Origin: Culex pipiens pallens
Lineage: Eukaryota; Arthropoda; Insecta; Diptera; Culicidae
NCBI RefSeq assembly: GCF_016801865.2
Contig: NC_068937.1
Location: forward strand, 9,496,157-9,560,156
Direction of reading: 5' to 3'
DNA length: 64,000 bases
A program made the translations under genes and the position numbers. Below are positions 11,601 to 26,600 of this stretch, one piece after another (the stretch's first letter is position 1; each line of letters begins with the position of its first letter). A model generated the notes under the pieces. That model searched no databases, had not been told where the DNA came from, and saw nothing but the letters and a program-made list of their open reading frames with translations.

Positions 11601-14600
11601 GTCAGGATCTTCTCGTAGCCGCCGGCCGTTCCCCCGCCCGGGCTCTTGCCCAGGTCGGACGGGTGCTGCGGATGGTGATGCTGCTGTTGGTGTTTCCTTC
11701 CGGAAGAGTCGTCCTCGATGATGACCCCGACCGAGAGGGCGTCCTCCCGGTGGTATTTGTGCGGTTTCTCAGCTGGTAAGTAAACGGAAATTTGAAATTA
11801 ACCTCAATCTGTCAAGTGGGTTTTGGAGGTTAAGTACCTCTCAACGAGAAGCTCTGCTGGTTGTCCGAGTTGTCCTCATTGGCCATGGCCATCGAGCTGA
11901 CAAAGTCCACGGGCCCCCCCACGTACATATCGTTGTTATTGTTGTTATTTCCCTTGTCCTGTCCGCCATCGTGAGCCATTTCTTGCATGTCTTTGGTTTC
12001 CTGTCAAAATTAAAAGGTTGAGGTTAGTTTTGAGATATCTTTCCAGAAGATCCCGAAACTTACAGATTGCCAGCCGTGCGGATTCAGTACCTTGTCCCGT
12101 TTAATACAGCCAAGAATGTTTGATTTCAAATCTGCGCGAACAAAAGAAAACGTGAGAAAATAGTACTTTTATAGCAACCTTTATGGCAAACCAACCCGGA
12201 TCCTCTTTAATTTTGCGCCGTTTCGAGCTACTTCCGGACAGCGACTTCTGCGACAATCCAAGCAGCCCGTTGATGCTGTACGAAGCCGAGGCGACGTTGT
12301 CGCCGGAAGCCTGCGAACTCTTCATCATTCCCTCGGAATCGGACATGGACTGCTGGTTCATGCACTCCTGGCCGGAGGCTTGCTGCTGCTGCTGCTGTTG
12401 AGATCCACTCTGTCCAGATTGAGCTTGCTGTTGCTGACCCTGTCCGCGGGACATTCCCCGCGGGCTACCGCCGTCCATGCTGGTGTCCATGCGGGAGCTG
12501 TACTTGGCCTTTTCCGCCGCTTTGTTGCGAACAATTCTGTGCGAAAAACAGAGAAACGTCAGTTTGCTATAATTTTTGCCATAATGGCGAATTTCGTTAC
12601 CTATTGATCGAGGACACGCTGGGGACGTTGTCGTGCACGCAGATGCCGTCCGCGAGCAGCTTGTCGCGGATTTCCCACGCGAACATCGTTGGGTTCTGGA
12701 GCTTGTAGGCGGCGATTGCGTCCACCACCGGCGGGGTGGCCACCTTCGGCTTGGAGCCGCCGATGACGCCCGCCTTGAAGCTGCCCGTTTCGTAGTATCT
12801 GGAGGCAAAAGCGAGTTTTTATAGCACTGTTTGCGGACTAAGGGTTACATCACATAGACGCCCTTGCGCGGAAATCTCACCTCGATAGTATCTTGGACAC
12901 GCAGCCGTGGCTGACGCGCAGCTGGCGCGAAATGTCGCACGGCCGGATCCCGTTGTGGGCGAGTTCGACGATCCGTTGCCGGACCAGGTCGGGCAGGGGC
13001 CGCCCATTGACGAAGACTCCGCCGAGCTGGTTTACTCCACCGTGACCTGTTTTTGTTTTTTTTTTGGGAGAGATTTTCGTTTTGTGGGAGAAAAACGATA
13101 ACAACAATAAGAAAAAAACGGGGAAGAAGTTTCGATTAGTAAGGGTGAAGTTGGTTGGCGGGGTTGAGGAAATTTAGTAAATAAAAATTTGGTTATAAAT
13201 GGTTACATAAATGCAAGCGAACATATGAGAAATCTGATAAAAATTAGTAAATAGAACATATATAACGGTTTAAAGCGGCTAATAAATAAAATATTCATAA
13301 TTGGGTATCAACACAAAGGAAGACGGCTGCTAAAAAATAAAGGTCAAAAATTATTATAATGAAACATACACACACATTTGAGCGCAATAGACAAGATGTT
13401 CCATTACAAAAGCATAAAATCGAATGTAAAGTTATGCGACGGAAGTGGGGTCGGAATAATAATCAGAAAATATAAAAAAGATGGATAAAAAAAAACGAAG
13501 TTAACGTGAATAAATAAACATGGGCTGCGCGGCGGTGATGGCAGAGCCAACACACATGCAAAGGTAGCAACAACAACAGCAAAAAAAAACGAATTAAAAA
13601 AGGAATTGAGCAGGGAAAAAGAGCAAAAAAACTGAAAAGTCACCAGGTAGAGCCAGGCGCACTTCATCGGAAGGGGGGATTTAAACATCGCAGCAGGCGC
13701 GCACCGACAGGTTAAACACATAATTCATGTGTTTTTTTCTGTGTGTGTGCGATAATAAATGCCTACTACGACCTATAAACAGACGTACAATTTTGAGCGC
13801 GTGAAAAAGGAACAGTCGAAAAAAGTTGAAAAAAAAATAAAAACGAGAAGCCCTTTCCACCGGGAGCCAAGTCAGTGTCTGATCGTTGATCTTCCTTTCC
13901 GGTGAACGGGAGGGATTCTCTGGGAAATTGGAACGTTTTGAATGAATCGAACTAATAATTTTTTGAGTGACAATTCCTGCGCAACTATCAAGATATATCT
14001 CAGAATTTTTAAACAAATTGGCTCAAAAGCTGAAAGACTGATTCCTTTTATTTTTCTGTTTAAATATCTGAGCAATAAGTAAAAAATAAAAATAAAAAAT
14101 CGATTAAGTCTTTTTACCTGTTTTTTTTAATCATTCCTGATTATAACAATCGAGTCAAAGTAGAAAATACTAAAATATTACAATTTTTTCCTGGTTTTTG
14201 TCCGCCCACTTTCTTCCGTCAAAAAATCCGGGAGCATAAAAAAACTAAAATTATAACTTGTAAAATCTTACTACTTAAAAAATGGGTTTTTGTTAGAAAT
14301 TTATTTAATATTGAAAAATAATTACAATTAGGGCGATGTTGTCTTTTTATGAAACTTTTAGTTAAATATTCAAATTAAAGATTTCATTACGCAGAAAAGG
14401 AAAACCAATACTAAAACACATTTACAGTTAATAAGAAACTTTTTATCAGCTACAGGTCCTTCGACCCTACACACAAAAAAATATTTCCGAATGTTACATC
14501 ATTTATGATGTAACACTTTTGCACGTCATTAAACATTTAAATTTAAATGCAATTTGATGTAAATTTGCAACAAATTATACTCAAGTTTAAATCAACTGAG

Positions 14601-17600
14601 TTTACATGTGATTCATTTTTTCCGTGTCGAGTAAATTCACATATTTTTTTCTGTGTAATTACAAAAAAATAAGCAAATGATTTTTTTTAATTATTTGGAT
14701 CGCAGGGGTTTCTAGAAGGGTTTTTTTTTTATTTTTCCTTCTCTTGCCAAATCCTTTGTTAGAATATCCATTTACATCAAAATGAATTATAGTTCAAATC
14801 ATAATTGAAAGGAACTCCAAAACTCTATTAGTTTATAAGAAATACGGAATTGTCAATTTATTATTTACTAATAAAATAAATTGAATTGAATTGGATAGCA
14901 GAAGTTTTTTTGATAGCTGGGATTTTCATTTCAATTTATTTTTAATTCTTTTTCACAAACCATTGACTAAACAAACTTTCGATCAAGAATTTTAGAAACT
15001 TTTGAACAACTGCAATTGAGAGAGCTTTTTGCAATTAAATCAAATTTAATGATTTTAAAATATATGATTTCTTATATATTTCAATGGTTTCAAAAATCAA
15101 AGATTAATGTAATAATAAAAAAAACCCTGCTATCAAAATAATTGAAAAAAAATCAATCGCTTTTTTTGTAATTAGGGTCAAAGGACCTGTTGCTAATAAA
15201 GTTATGTTTGTTATGAACTTTTAATTTTTGTTGCATTAAATAAATTATTTTTTTAGCATAAATAAATTATCTTACCATCCTAATAAAAAAGAATTCGTAG
15301 TAATCTGCGATAATTTTTTTTTTAATTTTTCAATTTGTTAAGATTTTGTTTTTTCTTTAGAGTTCTTAATGACTTGCTTTACTTTACGTGGTCAGCAACA
15401 GAAAACTCTGATTACAAAAATAAAAACAACACCATCTGAAGTCATGAAAAAAAATATCCTTTTTTAAATTCTGACTTGGTTGTATTTAATACCAAAACAA
15501 AATTCCAAATTTCAAGCATTTTTTTTTTTAATTTGGGCGAAAAGTATAACAAAATGTTTTACCCATCACTACTGTAACAGTTGTACTACTATAAAAAAAA
15601 TTGCAAACTATCAAAGAGTTTATGAAAAAAAATATTATCAATCTGTCTGTTGCCTCAAAATTAAAAAAATGTGAAAAGAATACCAATCCTGTATTTGAAT
15701 AAAAACACACAAACAAACGTTAGGCAAAGTATTCTGAATAGTTTACAATCGTTTTAATAAGTTTTTTCCAATGAAAATGTCAATTTTGTCAAAACTTATT
15801 TTTTGCCCCCTGATTTGTCAGGGAAATTTTTAAGGGGGGGACAACAACTTGAAATAAAGTTTGCAATGATTTTAAGAAGAAGAATGCAAAAATATTAAAA
15901 ATTCTAACTTTCATATTCAAAGCTTATCAAATAATAACGTTAAATAATACTGCTTGAAAAAAAATATTTAAAAAAATATATTTGACCAAGTTTTATGGAT
16001 GTTCTGAATTTGTTATTAGAAAATATTTATTTATCAATAAAAGAGCTCTAGTTAATTGAAAACATATAATTTATTTATGAAAAATATATTATTTTTTCTT
16101 CTTTTATTTATTTTTAATCGTAAGATTTTTGGTTATTTTTTAAATGACAGCGAGACAATCTGTAAATATGATAATAATGATTTTTGTTTTCAAATTACTT
16201 CTTTGAAATGAATTGGGCTGATTTTTGAAATAATATCTTTTTCCTACTCTCTTGTTTAGGAAGAAATACTCGTATAATATAAAATGTTTCTTTTTTATAC
16301 ATATTTTAAAATGTTTTTCAATAGTACTTATTCTTTTCAACCAATGATTCAAAAAACAATGATTCCTGAATAAAAACTTAAAACTTAAAAAATCAGGAAG
16401 CACAAAAAGTTTTTTTTTCAAATTTGATGATGAGCATTAATTTCCAATGCATTGGAAATATATTTGTATATTTTGTATATATTTCCAATTTATCATCAAA
16501 TTTTATTTTTTTAAATGTATATTTATTGTAGTAAAATCAAAAACAAACTAGCAGCTTGAAGACGAATATCTAGATAAATTTTCAAGATTTTTCAAAACAT
16601 TTCTTAGCAGAATATTTGAAATTATTAAGCGATAACTTTGCGAAATATTTGCTTCTTTGGTAAAAAAATAGAAGTCATAAATCAAGTTGATTCAAAGAAC
16701 GTAACATTATTTTTTGGCAAAATTTGGAAAACAATTCTTTCGATACTTTAAATATCATAAAAAATTATGTTACAAAAAAACAAAAAAATAGAAAATTGAT
16801 TTTTTTTTCTACATGAAAAAATGATCCTTCTGGGTTATTGCAGATTCGAAATGTACATTAAATTTCCCTTAACATGATGTGTCCCAGATTTTTTACAGTT
16901 GAGTACACTCAAACCCCGATGGTTTGACACCAACTGTTGTCAAACGAACGGGGTCACTTTTTAGTTTGATTTTTGAAATTATTTTTGTACAAGATTTTAC
17001 ACCATAAAATTGAATAGATTCTTCCGGGGTTCAAATGCCACAAATATAGTATAAATCCTGTCTATAATGAAGTTTAGAAGTCGTTTAATGAGCATCGATA
17101 AAATTAAATTTTGTATTCGAATGATTTATAAATGATTGAAAATTTGAAGGCGAAAATGAATTCAGATACAAGGCAAAAGAATATTTCGTATTTTACTATT
17201 AATTTTTCAAATGTTTCTAAATTGTTATGGTTTTCAAAAAAATCCTGCAGATTTAATGTTGAGTTATCGGGCAATTAAAGACAATAATGGAAGCTGCAGA
17301 AAAAGAGAAAATTTCCATACAAATTCCCCTTTTTCTCGAGCTTTGGAGTTTAGGTGTTATAGGTAAAAAATTAATCTCTTCAATCTATTTTTATACATCA
17401 ATTTCAAAAAGGAATGGTCGAAGAAAAGTAAAACAATAGCTTATAGGACCTTTAAAAAAAATTCTGGAATTGTAGTTAAACGTTATCGTCTGATTGAATT
17501 CAGGGTAACCGATTAATTTTCCCAGAGAACTGACCTCCAACAATGTCTGTGCGGCGCTCGTGTTGGTGGACCCCTCGCACGTCGGTAGGTGCGTTGACTT

Positions 17601-20600
17601 AATTTGCACGAGGGTGCGAGGCCACGAGGAAGCACAAGAAACTGATGGGTGAGGTGTATTTTAATAAAGCACATCAACAGCGTCGTCGCAGAGTGGCTTC
17701 TCTTCCTCGTGGAAGAAACCGAAAAAAAAACTCCAACACAATAACGACGACCAAGAGTCTCGAATCCGTTGATGATGACGAGAGAGAGAGAGAGACAAAC
17801 ACACAAAGAGGCGACAATAACCTCAAAATCGAAGGGGGAGGCGAAGGAGGGGTCCCTCACGTCCTCCTCTACATTGCGTGTGTATTTGTGCAGGGTGTGG
17901 CACACAAGTACACATCACATATGTGTTTGTGTGGAAGTGAGGTGCTGCCTTAATTAGAGGGGTCTGGCAGCGGAAAAAAGGGTCTCATTAAACGACCCCT
18001 TGGCGCGAAGTAGGCCTGGAGAAAACTGTTGCGCCGATGGAGTTGAGGTTTTGAAGCTTTCTGGAGAGGGATGTGCTCCTCGCAAGAAACGAAAAAAAAA
18101 TAACAGTAGGCTTTGGAAAAAAAAGTGTGTTTGAATCCGAATAGGGTTGGTCAGGGCCGCAGCAAGAATGTGCGGAAAATTGATCCGGTTCAGTTTGGTT
18201 GGGACTGGGGAAGCAGTACCGGCTCAACCGCGAAAAAGGTTAACCTAATTGAGATAATCGAAGAGCTGATGCCCAACGGGAGAAGGGCGGATCGATTGGT
18301 GTGAATGAGTGAGCGAGAGTGATTTCGACGGAGGTGATTGAGCGGAAGTGACGAACTCAAGTTTTTCTCGGGTGGGAAATTTAAAGAAAATATCGTCAAA
18401 ACACTTGAATCCATTATAAACCACTTGAATTTTAACATCATTTTTCAAAAAAATGTTTGGTAAGAAATTTGTTACTGTCGATTACATTTGAAATATCTAA
18501 GAATTTTTTTACCATTATTTCCTAAAGTTATACGTCATATTTCGAACTGTGATTGATACAAAATGTAAAAAAAATATTTTCAAATGTATTCTCATAGTTG
18601 AAAATCGACTCCCTTGTTCTTCAACTAAGCTTAAATCAATTTTTGTCATTTTTGCCTCCCGACAACAAAAACGAAAAAAATAAAAATAAAAAAATGTTAC
18701 TGGAGCAGTAAAAAAGTCAAAAATCCTGAGTATGAATTTCATTCAAAAATCTTGCTTGAAAATTTATTTAGCATGAATTCTTATTATAAAGAAAACCTCG
18801 AGTAGTTTGAGAAATAATTCGATTAAATTCATGTTAGTTCTCATCAAATTTCAATTTGTTTATTTCAGCTTTAACATGTTACATTGAAAACGTTTAAACA
18901 AGGTTTGAATTGAATTATGCCTAAACTTCGCAAAACCGAAAATTTAGTTTTGCTGTAAGACAAACAAAACAGTTACATTTCGTTTTAATGGTTTTCTAGC
19001 AAATAGTAGAGTGTGATGCGTTTGTTTTTTGATATTTCGATGTATTATTTGAATAATGTTACTGTATAGAAACTAAACAAAATTGAGATAGCTGAATAGT
19101 TAAATACATACTGAACTACTTGAAATTTTTAAACATTTAATTTTAATTTATTCAAAATTGTTTGTAGAAATTTTTTGAGTAACGGAGGGCTTGACCACCT
19201 TATACAAAATTTGTTGAAATACTTTTTTTATGATTTTAGAATTATTTTGTTAATTGGGAACTATCTAAAAATAGTCTCATTTCGTGTAGATTTTCAAAAA
19301 ACTTAAAGCTGTTTGAAATATTTATCAATACTTTTGTCAGCCCCCTACGAAGAAGGCTTAAACATTTAGGGACATTATAAATATTCATTAAAAATTTTCA
19401 AAATTTCAAAGGAAATTTTAATGCAATCAGCTGAAATGAAATTCATTTCTATGCTTTAAGAATAATGTTTAGCGTGTTCGGATTTATTCAAAAATCATTT
19501 GAATTTCATTGAATTTTCCAAAATTTGGTGATTTTTACTATTTAAACTACTTATTTTGTGAAACTGTTGATAGAAGCTTGTTTGCTCACTTTATATTGAG
19601 CTATTTAGCACTCGATGTTAGTTGGAAACGCTTTTTATGAGCTGTAATTGAAAGTTTTAGTTCTGATCTGCCAACATTAAAGGCACGATGGAATTCGATG
19701 CTGTTCCTCTATCTATTGAATCTATTTTTTGAACTAATGATTGCAAATCAACTGAACTGATGGCTTGTGATTTCATTATTTTATCCCCCTTCTTGATCTC
19801 GTCCAGAGTAGAGAACAAGCCCTTTTAAATATTTGCATCGGCCTAACCTTTAAAACAAATATTATTAGAAATTGTTTTGTTGAACAATAAAAACTGAGCA
19901 AATCACTTAACAAGTTAATCTAAAAACTTTCAATTGGAATTGAATAAAAATTCTGATTAACAAAAAATAAGAATATTAAAAGCAAAACATAAAAAAATGG
20001 CAGATTAAAAAAATCGCGTTAAAAACAAACATCAAAATAAAATCGCATTTTACTCAGTTATTTATTTTCAAACATTGAAAAACAATTATAAAACGGTATA
20101 AAGTAAAAAAAAACTATATAAAACTTCTAAAATATAAAAGTAGAATACTGTTCTTAATTTGAAAAAAGTCAATTGACAAAAACTTTAATTTTGTTCAATG
20201 ACCAACTAAGTTAGAAGACTATTGCTAATTTTATTACTAGCTTTAGTTTTAAAAAAATCAACAAAAATAAGAAAATAAAAAGTGTTGCTGAAAATTAAAA
20301 TTTGTATGATAAATCTTATCCAACTTATTGTCAAAAAAATTTATTGGGACCACAAAAAAGAAAATAAAACTTGAATTTGAAATATATTTTCAAAAATTCA
20401 AAGATATTAAGCTAATTTTGAATAGAAGCATAACTGTAACAATGAATAAATTTCTAATCTGATGCTTAATTTGAAGCAAAAATTATAACAAAATACCTTT
20501 TGCTTCATAATTTTTAAAATTGTTTTATGAATTCAGTTATTTTTTAAGATTTTATTTTCAATTTAAGTCAATAATTTTTGCTCCTGATATTTTGGAAACT

Positions 20601-23600
20601 TTTGCAGGGGTTTGGGCAAAAAACTGAAATAAAATTTGCAATACCTGAGCAGTTCTCTACGGAATCGGTCTTTTTTCTTTAATTTTAATTTTTGTATTTT
20701 TTAATCCGGCTGAAACTTTTTTGGTGCCTTCGGTATGCCCAAAGAAGCCATTTTGCATCATTAGTTTGTCCATATAATTTTCCATACAAATTTGGCAGCT
20801 GTTCATACAAAAATGATATGTGAAAATTCAAAAATCTGTATCTTTTGAAGGAATTTTCTGATCGAGTTGGTGTCTTCGGCAAAGTTGTAGGTATGGATAT
20901 GGACTACACTGAAAAAAAATGCTACACGGTAAAAAAATTTTTGGTGATTTTTTATTTAACTTTTTGTCACTAAAACTTGATTTGCAAAAAACACTATTTT
21001 TAATTTTTTTTTTATTTTTTGGTATGTTTTAGAGGACATAAAATGCCAACTTTTCAGAAATTTCCAGAATGGGCAAAAAATCTTTGACCGAGTTATGATT
21101 TTTTGAATCAATACTGATTTTTTCAAAAAATCGAAATATCGGTCGCAAAAATTTTTCAACTTCATTTTTCGATGTAAAATCGAATTTGCAATCAAAAAGT
21201 ATTTTAGTGAATTTTTGATAAAGTGCACCGTTTTCAAGTTATAGCCATTTTTAGGTAACTTTTTTGAGAATTGTCGCAGTTTTTCATTTTTTATAATTAG
21301 TGCCCATGTTTGCCCACCTTTGAAAAAAATATTTTTGAAAAGCTGAGAAAATTCTCTATATTTTGCTTTATTGAACTTTGTTGATTGATTCAAAAAATCA
21401 TAACTCGGTCAAAGATTTTTTGCCCATTCTGGAAATTTCTGAAAAGTTGGCATTTTATGTCCTCTAAAACATATCAAAAAATAAAAAAAATAAAAATGGT
21501 GTTTTTTTGCAAATCAAGTTTTAGTGACAAAAAGTTAAATAAAAAATCACCAAATTTTTTTTTACCGTCTATCATTTTTTTCAGTGCAGTCCATATCCAT
21601 ACCTACAACTTTGTCGAAGACACCAACTCGATCAAAAAATTCCTTCAAAAGATACAGAATTTTGAATTTTCACATATCATTTTTGTATGGACAGCTGCCA
21701 AATTTGTATGGAAAATTATATGGACAAACTAATGATGCAAAATGGCTTCTTTGGGCATACCGAAGGCACCAAAAAAGTTTCAGCCGGATTAAAAAATACA
21801 AAAAAAATCGAATGACCGAAAACTCAGAGAATTGCTCACCTTATAAAAAATACAACAGCGAAATTCGAAGGAAACAAAATTACAGTTATAATACTGTAAA
21901 TGTCCACGAAATTCATATAAATACAAAAATATACTTTCCACCATGTTTGAAGTCTGCTTTCAATATTGATGTCTTAGATCAAAAATTGCTCAACAGGTGG
22001 TCAAACTGATGAAAAATTAATGAATAAACGTTTATAAATTAAATTTACGATTTTTTTTCTACTGTATTGTAATATTAACTTGTTTGTAGCTTCCCTATCA
22101 TTTAAAAAAAAAAATTATGAAATATAATTTCTTTAGAACGTTTAACTTCGATAATGATTATTTGAACCATGGAACTAGAAAACAAAATATGTTCTAACAA
22201 TTCTTCGATAGTTTGATCTTTTAACAATTCATTGATTACAAATGTGCTTTGCGATGCTTTCTGCTTTTATATTTTTTTGATATTTTAGTTTAAATTTAGT
22301 TTATTTAATTTTTTGTGTGTTTTGTTGTTTAATAGAGCGAACTGAATTATTGTAATTTTGTAAAGCTGGTACAAATATGTTTAATACTTTTGTTTTCGTC
22401 AAATCTTACATTTTTTGAAAATAATGATTGCAAAACAACTGAACTAGTGCATTTTAAATCACTTTTTTCATTTAAGTGTTGAGACTATGGCTTGTTATTT
22501 CAATTTATATTTTTTATATGTACTTGCCCTCAACCCCCCCTCCCCTCTCGACCCTCGACCGAGACTATATTTCAGAATTATAATATTTTTTTTTGTACCT
22601 TCTGAAATTTAATAATATTCAAACAATTGTATTATTCTTAATGTTTTATTTTTATCAAAATGTGAATTCTTCAGAAAATTTAAAACAGATTTTGATTATT
22701 CTTTGATATTTTGATCTTTTGACAAAACTCTATTGGTTACTGGCGATGCCTTCTGCTTTTATATTTTTGCCAAATTTGAGTTCAAATTTGGTTTGCCCAG
22801 TGTTCTTAAGGAGGTATTAGACTATGGCAAACATACAAACAAACTCGCACTTTTTCCTGTTTGACAAACAAACAAAGTAGGAAAACTGCCAAACTGTCAA
22901 AAAAAACATGTGTGTTTGCGAGTTTGTTTGTTTGTTTGTCATTGTCTAATACGTCCTTTATTGTTGTTTAAAAATTACTAACAGAATTATTGTAATGTTG
23001 TTATTAAACACAGAAAAACGCAATAATTGTGGATGATTTACTCACAGTCTGTGTTATACCTATCAAAAATTGTTTTAAATTTCGATGAGTCGATGAAATC
23101 GAACAAGATTAAAAAAATCAAATTGAGCATCAATTGGATTAGTTTAGGAAATTATTCCACGTATGATAACCGTCAGTTTTCGAAAATAAAATAAACAAAA
23201 CATTTTCCCCCAAAATAGATTGAATTCAGAGTTTCAATTTCTTCCCCTGGTTGTTGATTTCCGTGCACCAAATTCGAATGTGATGGGTAGTAAAATGCAA
23301 CAACAACTTCAAATTACTCACGCTTCGGTCAATCTAAATTTTTAATTGAACAGCGCGCAGAAGGTGCTCTCTTCCAATTCGAAACCACGTGGTAGTCAAA
23401 TTTAGACTGCGTTAGTAATTTTCACCAAGTTAAAATCGATCTAGTAATCCACGATCGCTACAAACGCTACAAACGGCAAGGTCTCGCCTCCGAATGTCAA
23501 GGCATGCTCCATTGCTGAAACCAAACTCATCGCAACTCCGACGGCACTATCAACCGCAAAGCTGGGTAGAGCATAAGTCACACCGCTCACTCCCCTTGGA

Positions 23601-26600
23601 TCCCCCAGCTCAACCGGAGAAGAAGTGTGGAAGTGAACCAAACTCAACCGAGTGGGGGGAAGAAGCGAAAACGAAGCTAAAAACGAAGAACTGCTCGGTA
23701 ATATGTGACGACGACGACGACGTCGGATCGTCGAAGCTGGGTATGAATAATACTCAACCCATCGCCGAGTTCCAGGTAAGGAACGGAAAAGAATCACTTC
23801 TCTAAGTTTGCGCTGTCGACAAAACAATGGGGGAACTGAGGCAGAGTGGTGTAGCCCTCTAGTCGGGCTCAGGAAGAGTCCGACTAAGCGACACCAACTT
23901 CAACTCGTAGAGTAGCAAAAAACGTGTTGTACAGCTCTCTGGAGAGCTCTTCACCACACCGCTGCTGTACAGCGTTCTGCACACAGGGCGTAGTGGTGGC
24001 GTATAGATTGTGTAGAGTCCGTGGACCTTGAACTTGTGGATGACCTGTTGATTCATCCACGCCGCCGCGACTACCGCGCGTCTACTAAGCCGATCACCCC
24101 GAAAATTATGACCCGAAATAAAAGCTTTTTGTTTTTTTAGGTTGTTCACCACACCTTAGTTTGGGTTAGCAATAGACTCAGGGTATAGCAATAGACTTAG
24201 CAATTTGTAACATTTACTAGAGGGTACTAATCCGGTTGTTCAGCGACGGCGGCTGCAGCCGCCTCTCCCGAGAAGTCTCCGTCTCCGTCTACTCCGCGAA
24301 TCACTAAAAGTGTCCATCCCGGACCACATCCCCAGCACACAGGCGCGATTCTCGAACCCAAATCCACACAAACACACGCCCGCGGCGGAGATTTTCAATC
24401 CTCCTTCCAATAATCGTAGTAAGCGGCCAAAGAACCGACGAACGGAAACACTCCAAGCGGAACGGACTTCAGGTTGCTTGGATTGGAACTCTCAACTCAA
24501 CACACACTGTGCACTGCTGTTTGCGCGAAAGAACCAACGCGACGTAACGCGTGCGCGCCTACTTGGACGACGACGATCCGCGAGCACGACCACTGAGAGA
24601 CTGACTTGGCCGCTCCGACTAGCGCGATGCGCGAACGGCTAAAATGGCGTACGAATCGAGAGAAAGAGCAAAGAGCGCAACTTGAAATGCGCAGGTAAGT
24701 CTACCTGCGGTGGTAACGGTAACCGGTGAGGGAGGAAAAGGGGGAAAAAGAACAAAAAAGACGGGAGAATGAAATGAAAAAAAAAAACGAGCATAAACAG
24801 GCAAGTGGCTAAGCAACATAATAAAAGTCCGTTGAAAAGAGCGCGAGTTGTGAAGGCAGCAGTGTCCTTTTGAGGAGGGAGCGCCTGACCGGCTGGTTGG
24901 TTGGCGGAAGGAACAAGTGGTTGGATGGTACCGTAAAAGGGGGTGGGATTGGTACAGCCATCCCTGAACTTAATGATTTGCTTTTACCTTCATTTGAAAG
25001 CTTTTCTTGCGCTCTTTCGAATGCTGTATCGAACAACTGCAAATTTTAACTTTTATATCAAGTTTTTGAAGAAAAACTTTGACCCTTGAAATCCACAAAT
25101 TCGGAACACTTTTTTCTTACGGATGTAAACAAACTTTGGTTCTCTCCATGAGTACATAATTTTTACAAAATAATGACTTCAGGCACTAACATCAACGAAA
25201 CTCATGCTTAGTTATGTTTTATGAATGGTCTCATAACTCTTTTGTAAAAATATCAGTGAAAATCGAGTGTTCCACAATTGTGGGAGGCACAATATATTAT
25301 ATGTTATAACATTCCACAATTATGAAACAGGCAATTTGGAGGCAGTGTTTTGCTGCTCTGGATAAAATAGTCTTGAAAAGAGGTTTTTTATTCAAAAAGT
25401 ACTACTTTTACCCGTGAAATAGCAAGAGAATGTCCAAATGAAGGTCCTAAAAATAGTAGGGTCGACAGAAAAGCTGCATTTGGCATGTAATTTGTGGGTG
25501 ATTTAGACACACTTTGCACATTTTGGAGTTTATTTCGCCCTCCCCCTTTTTCCAAAAACTTTTATTTTCAAAAATCTTCAAATTTTTTTATGAAAATAGA
25601 AGTCCAATAAACTGAAATAATTTAAAATGCATTTTTCTGCATTACCCGAGCAGACGGAAATAATTTGGGAATAACATTTTTTGATATTTGAAAATACTTG
25701 GCCAATAACATTTTATGTTATTTATAACATAAGAAAAAATGTTATTCCAAAGTTTTTTTGGCTTTCAACCAATATCAGAACAACAACAAATTTTGTTATG
25801 ATAACCAAAACTGTTATTAAACCCTTATGCAAAAATGAATTTTTCGTGAAGATTCCATAACACTTTCTGTTATTTTAACAGTATTTGTTATTGAAATGGC
25901 ATGAATGTTGTTATTACCGTCTGCCCGGGTTGATAATCATATTGAACATGTTCAAATATTTTGAATTTTTATTAAATTCCAGTGTATAGCTCAGCAAATA
26001 CCATTTTTTCCGTAAAAAAATACCTCAATACAGTCCAGACTCGATTCGGATGGCCTCGGAAATTTTCACTTCGGATAGTCGAATCAGGAGAAAATGTTTT
26101 ATGTTGTCTAATTTTTGATTATCGAGCTTAAATATGACCCCTAAAATACGATCAAGTGGTTCAAAAATTTTAAATCCATAATTGCGGCCAATATGGCGGT
26201 GACTATTCAAATCGAACTAAATGGTCGCAGAACTCGAATTTGATGTTAAACAAAAACAAGAAAAAGATAAAAAACATGTTACAGATTCGTTTTGAAGTTC
26301 CATTCAAACCTTAGGATAATCGAACTTCGGATAATCGAAACTTCGGATAATCGAGTCTAGACTGTACTTATAAATTTTGGAAACTAATGGTTGCAAAACA
26401 ACTGGACAGATTTTCATTTTCATCACTTTTGAGTTATAAATGCAGTTCAGTATAATACATTTTAAAACACTTTTTTTTGAAACCATGGCTCGTAATTTAA
26501 TTTTTTAAACTTTTTATTTATTTATTTTTTTGATGGATTTTTTACGACAGTCGTGAAATTCATGGAGATTTACCCATATTTTAATAAGATTTGAGGATAC

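Noticed and set aside
12101..13107. Assignment of the paired-box gene to Pax6 (eyeless/toy), also on the fly dot chromosome
   Set aside because: The paired domain reads RQLRVSHGCVSKILSRYYET and INRIVRNKAAEKAK, which is Pax2/5/8-like. An octapeptide is present and there is no homeodomain, which fits sv and not Pax6.
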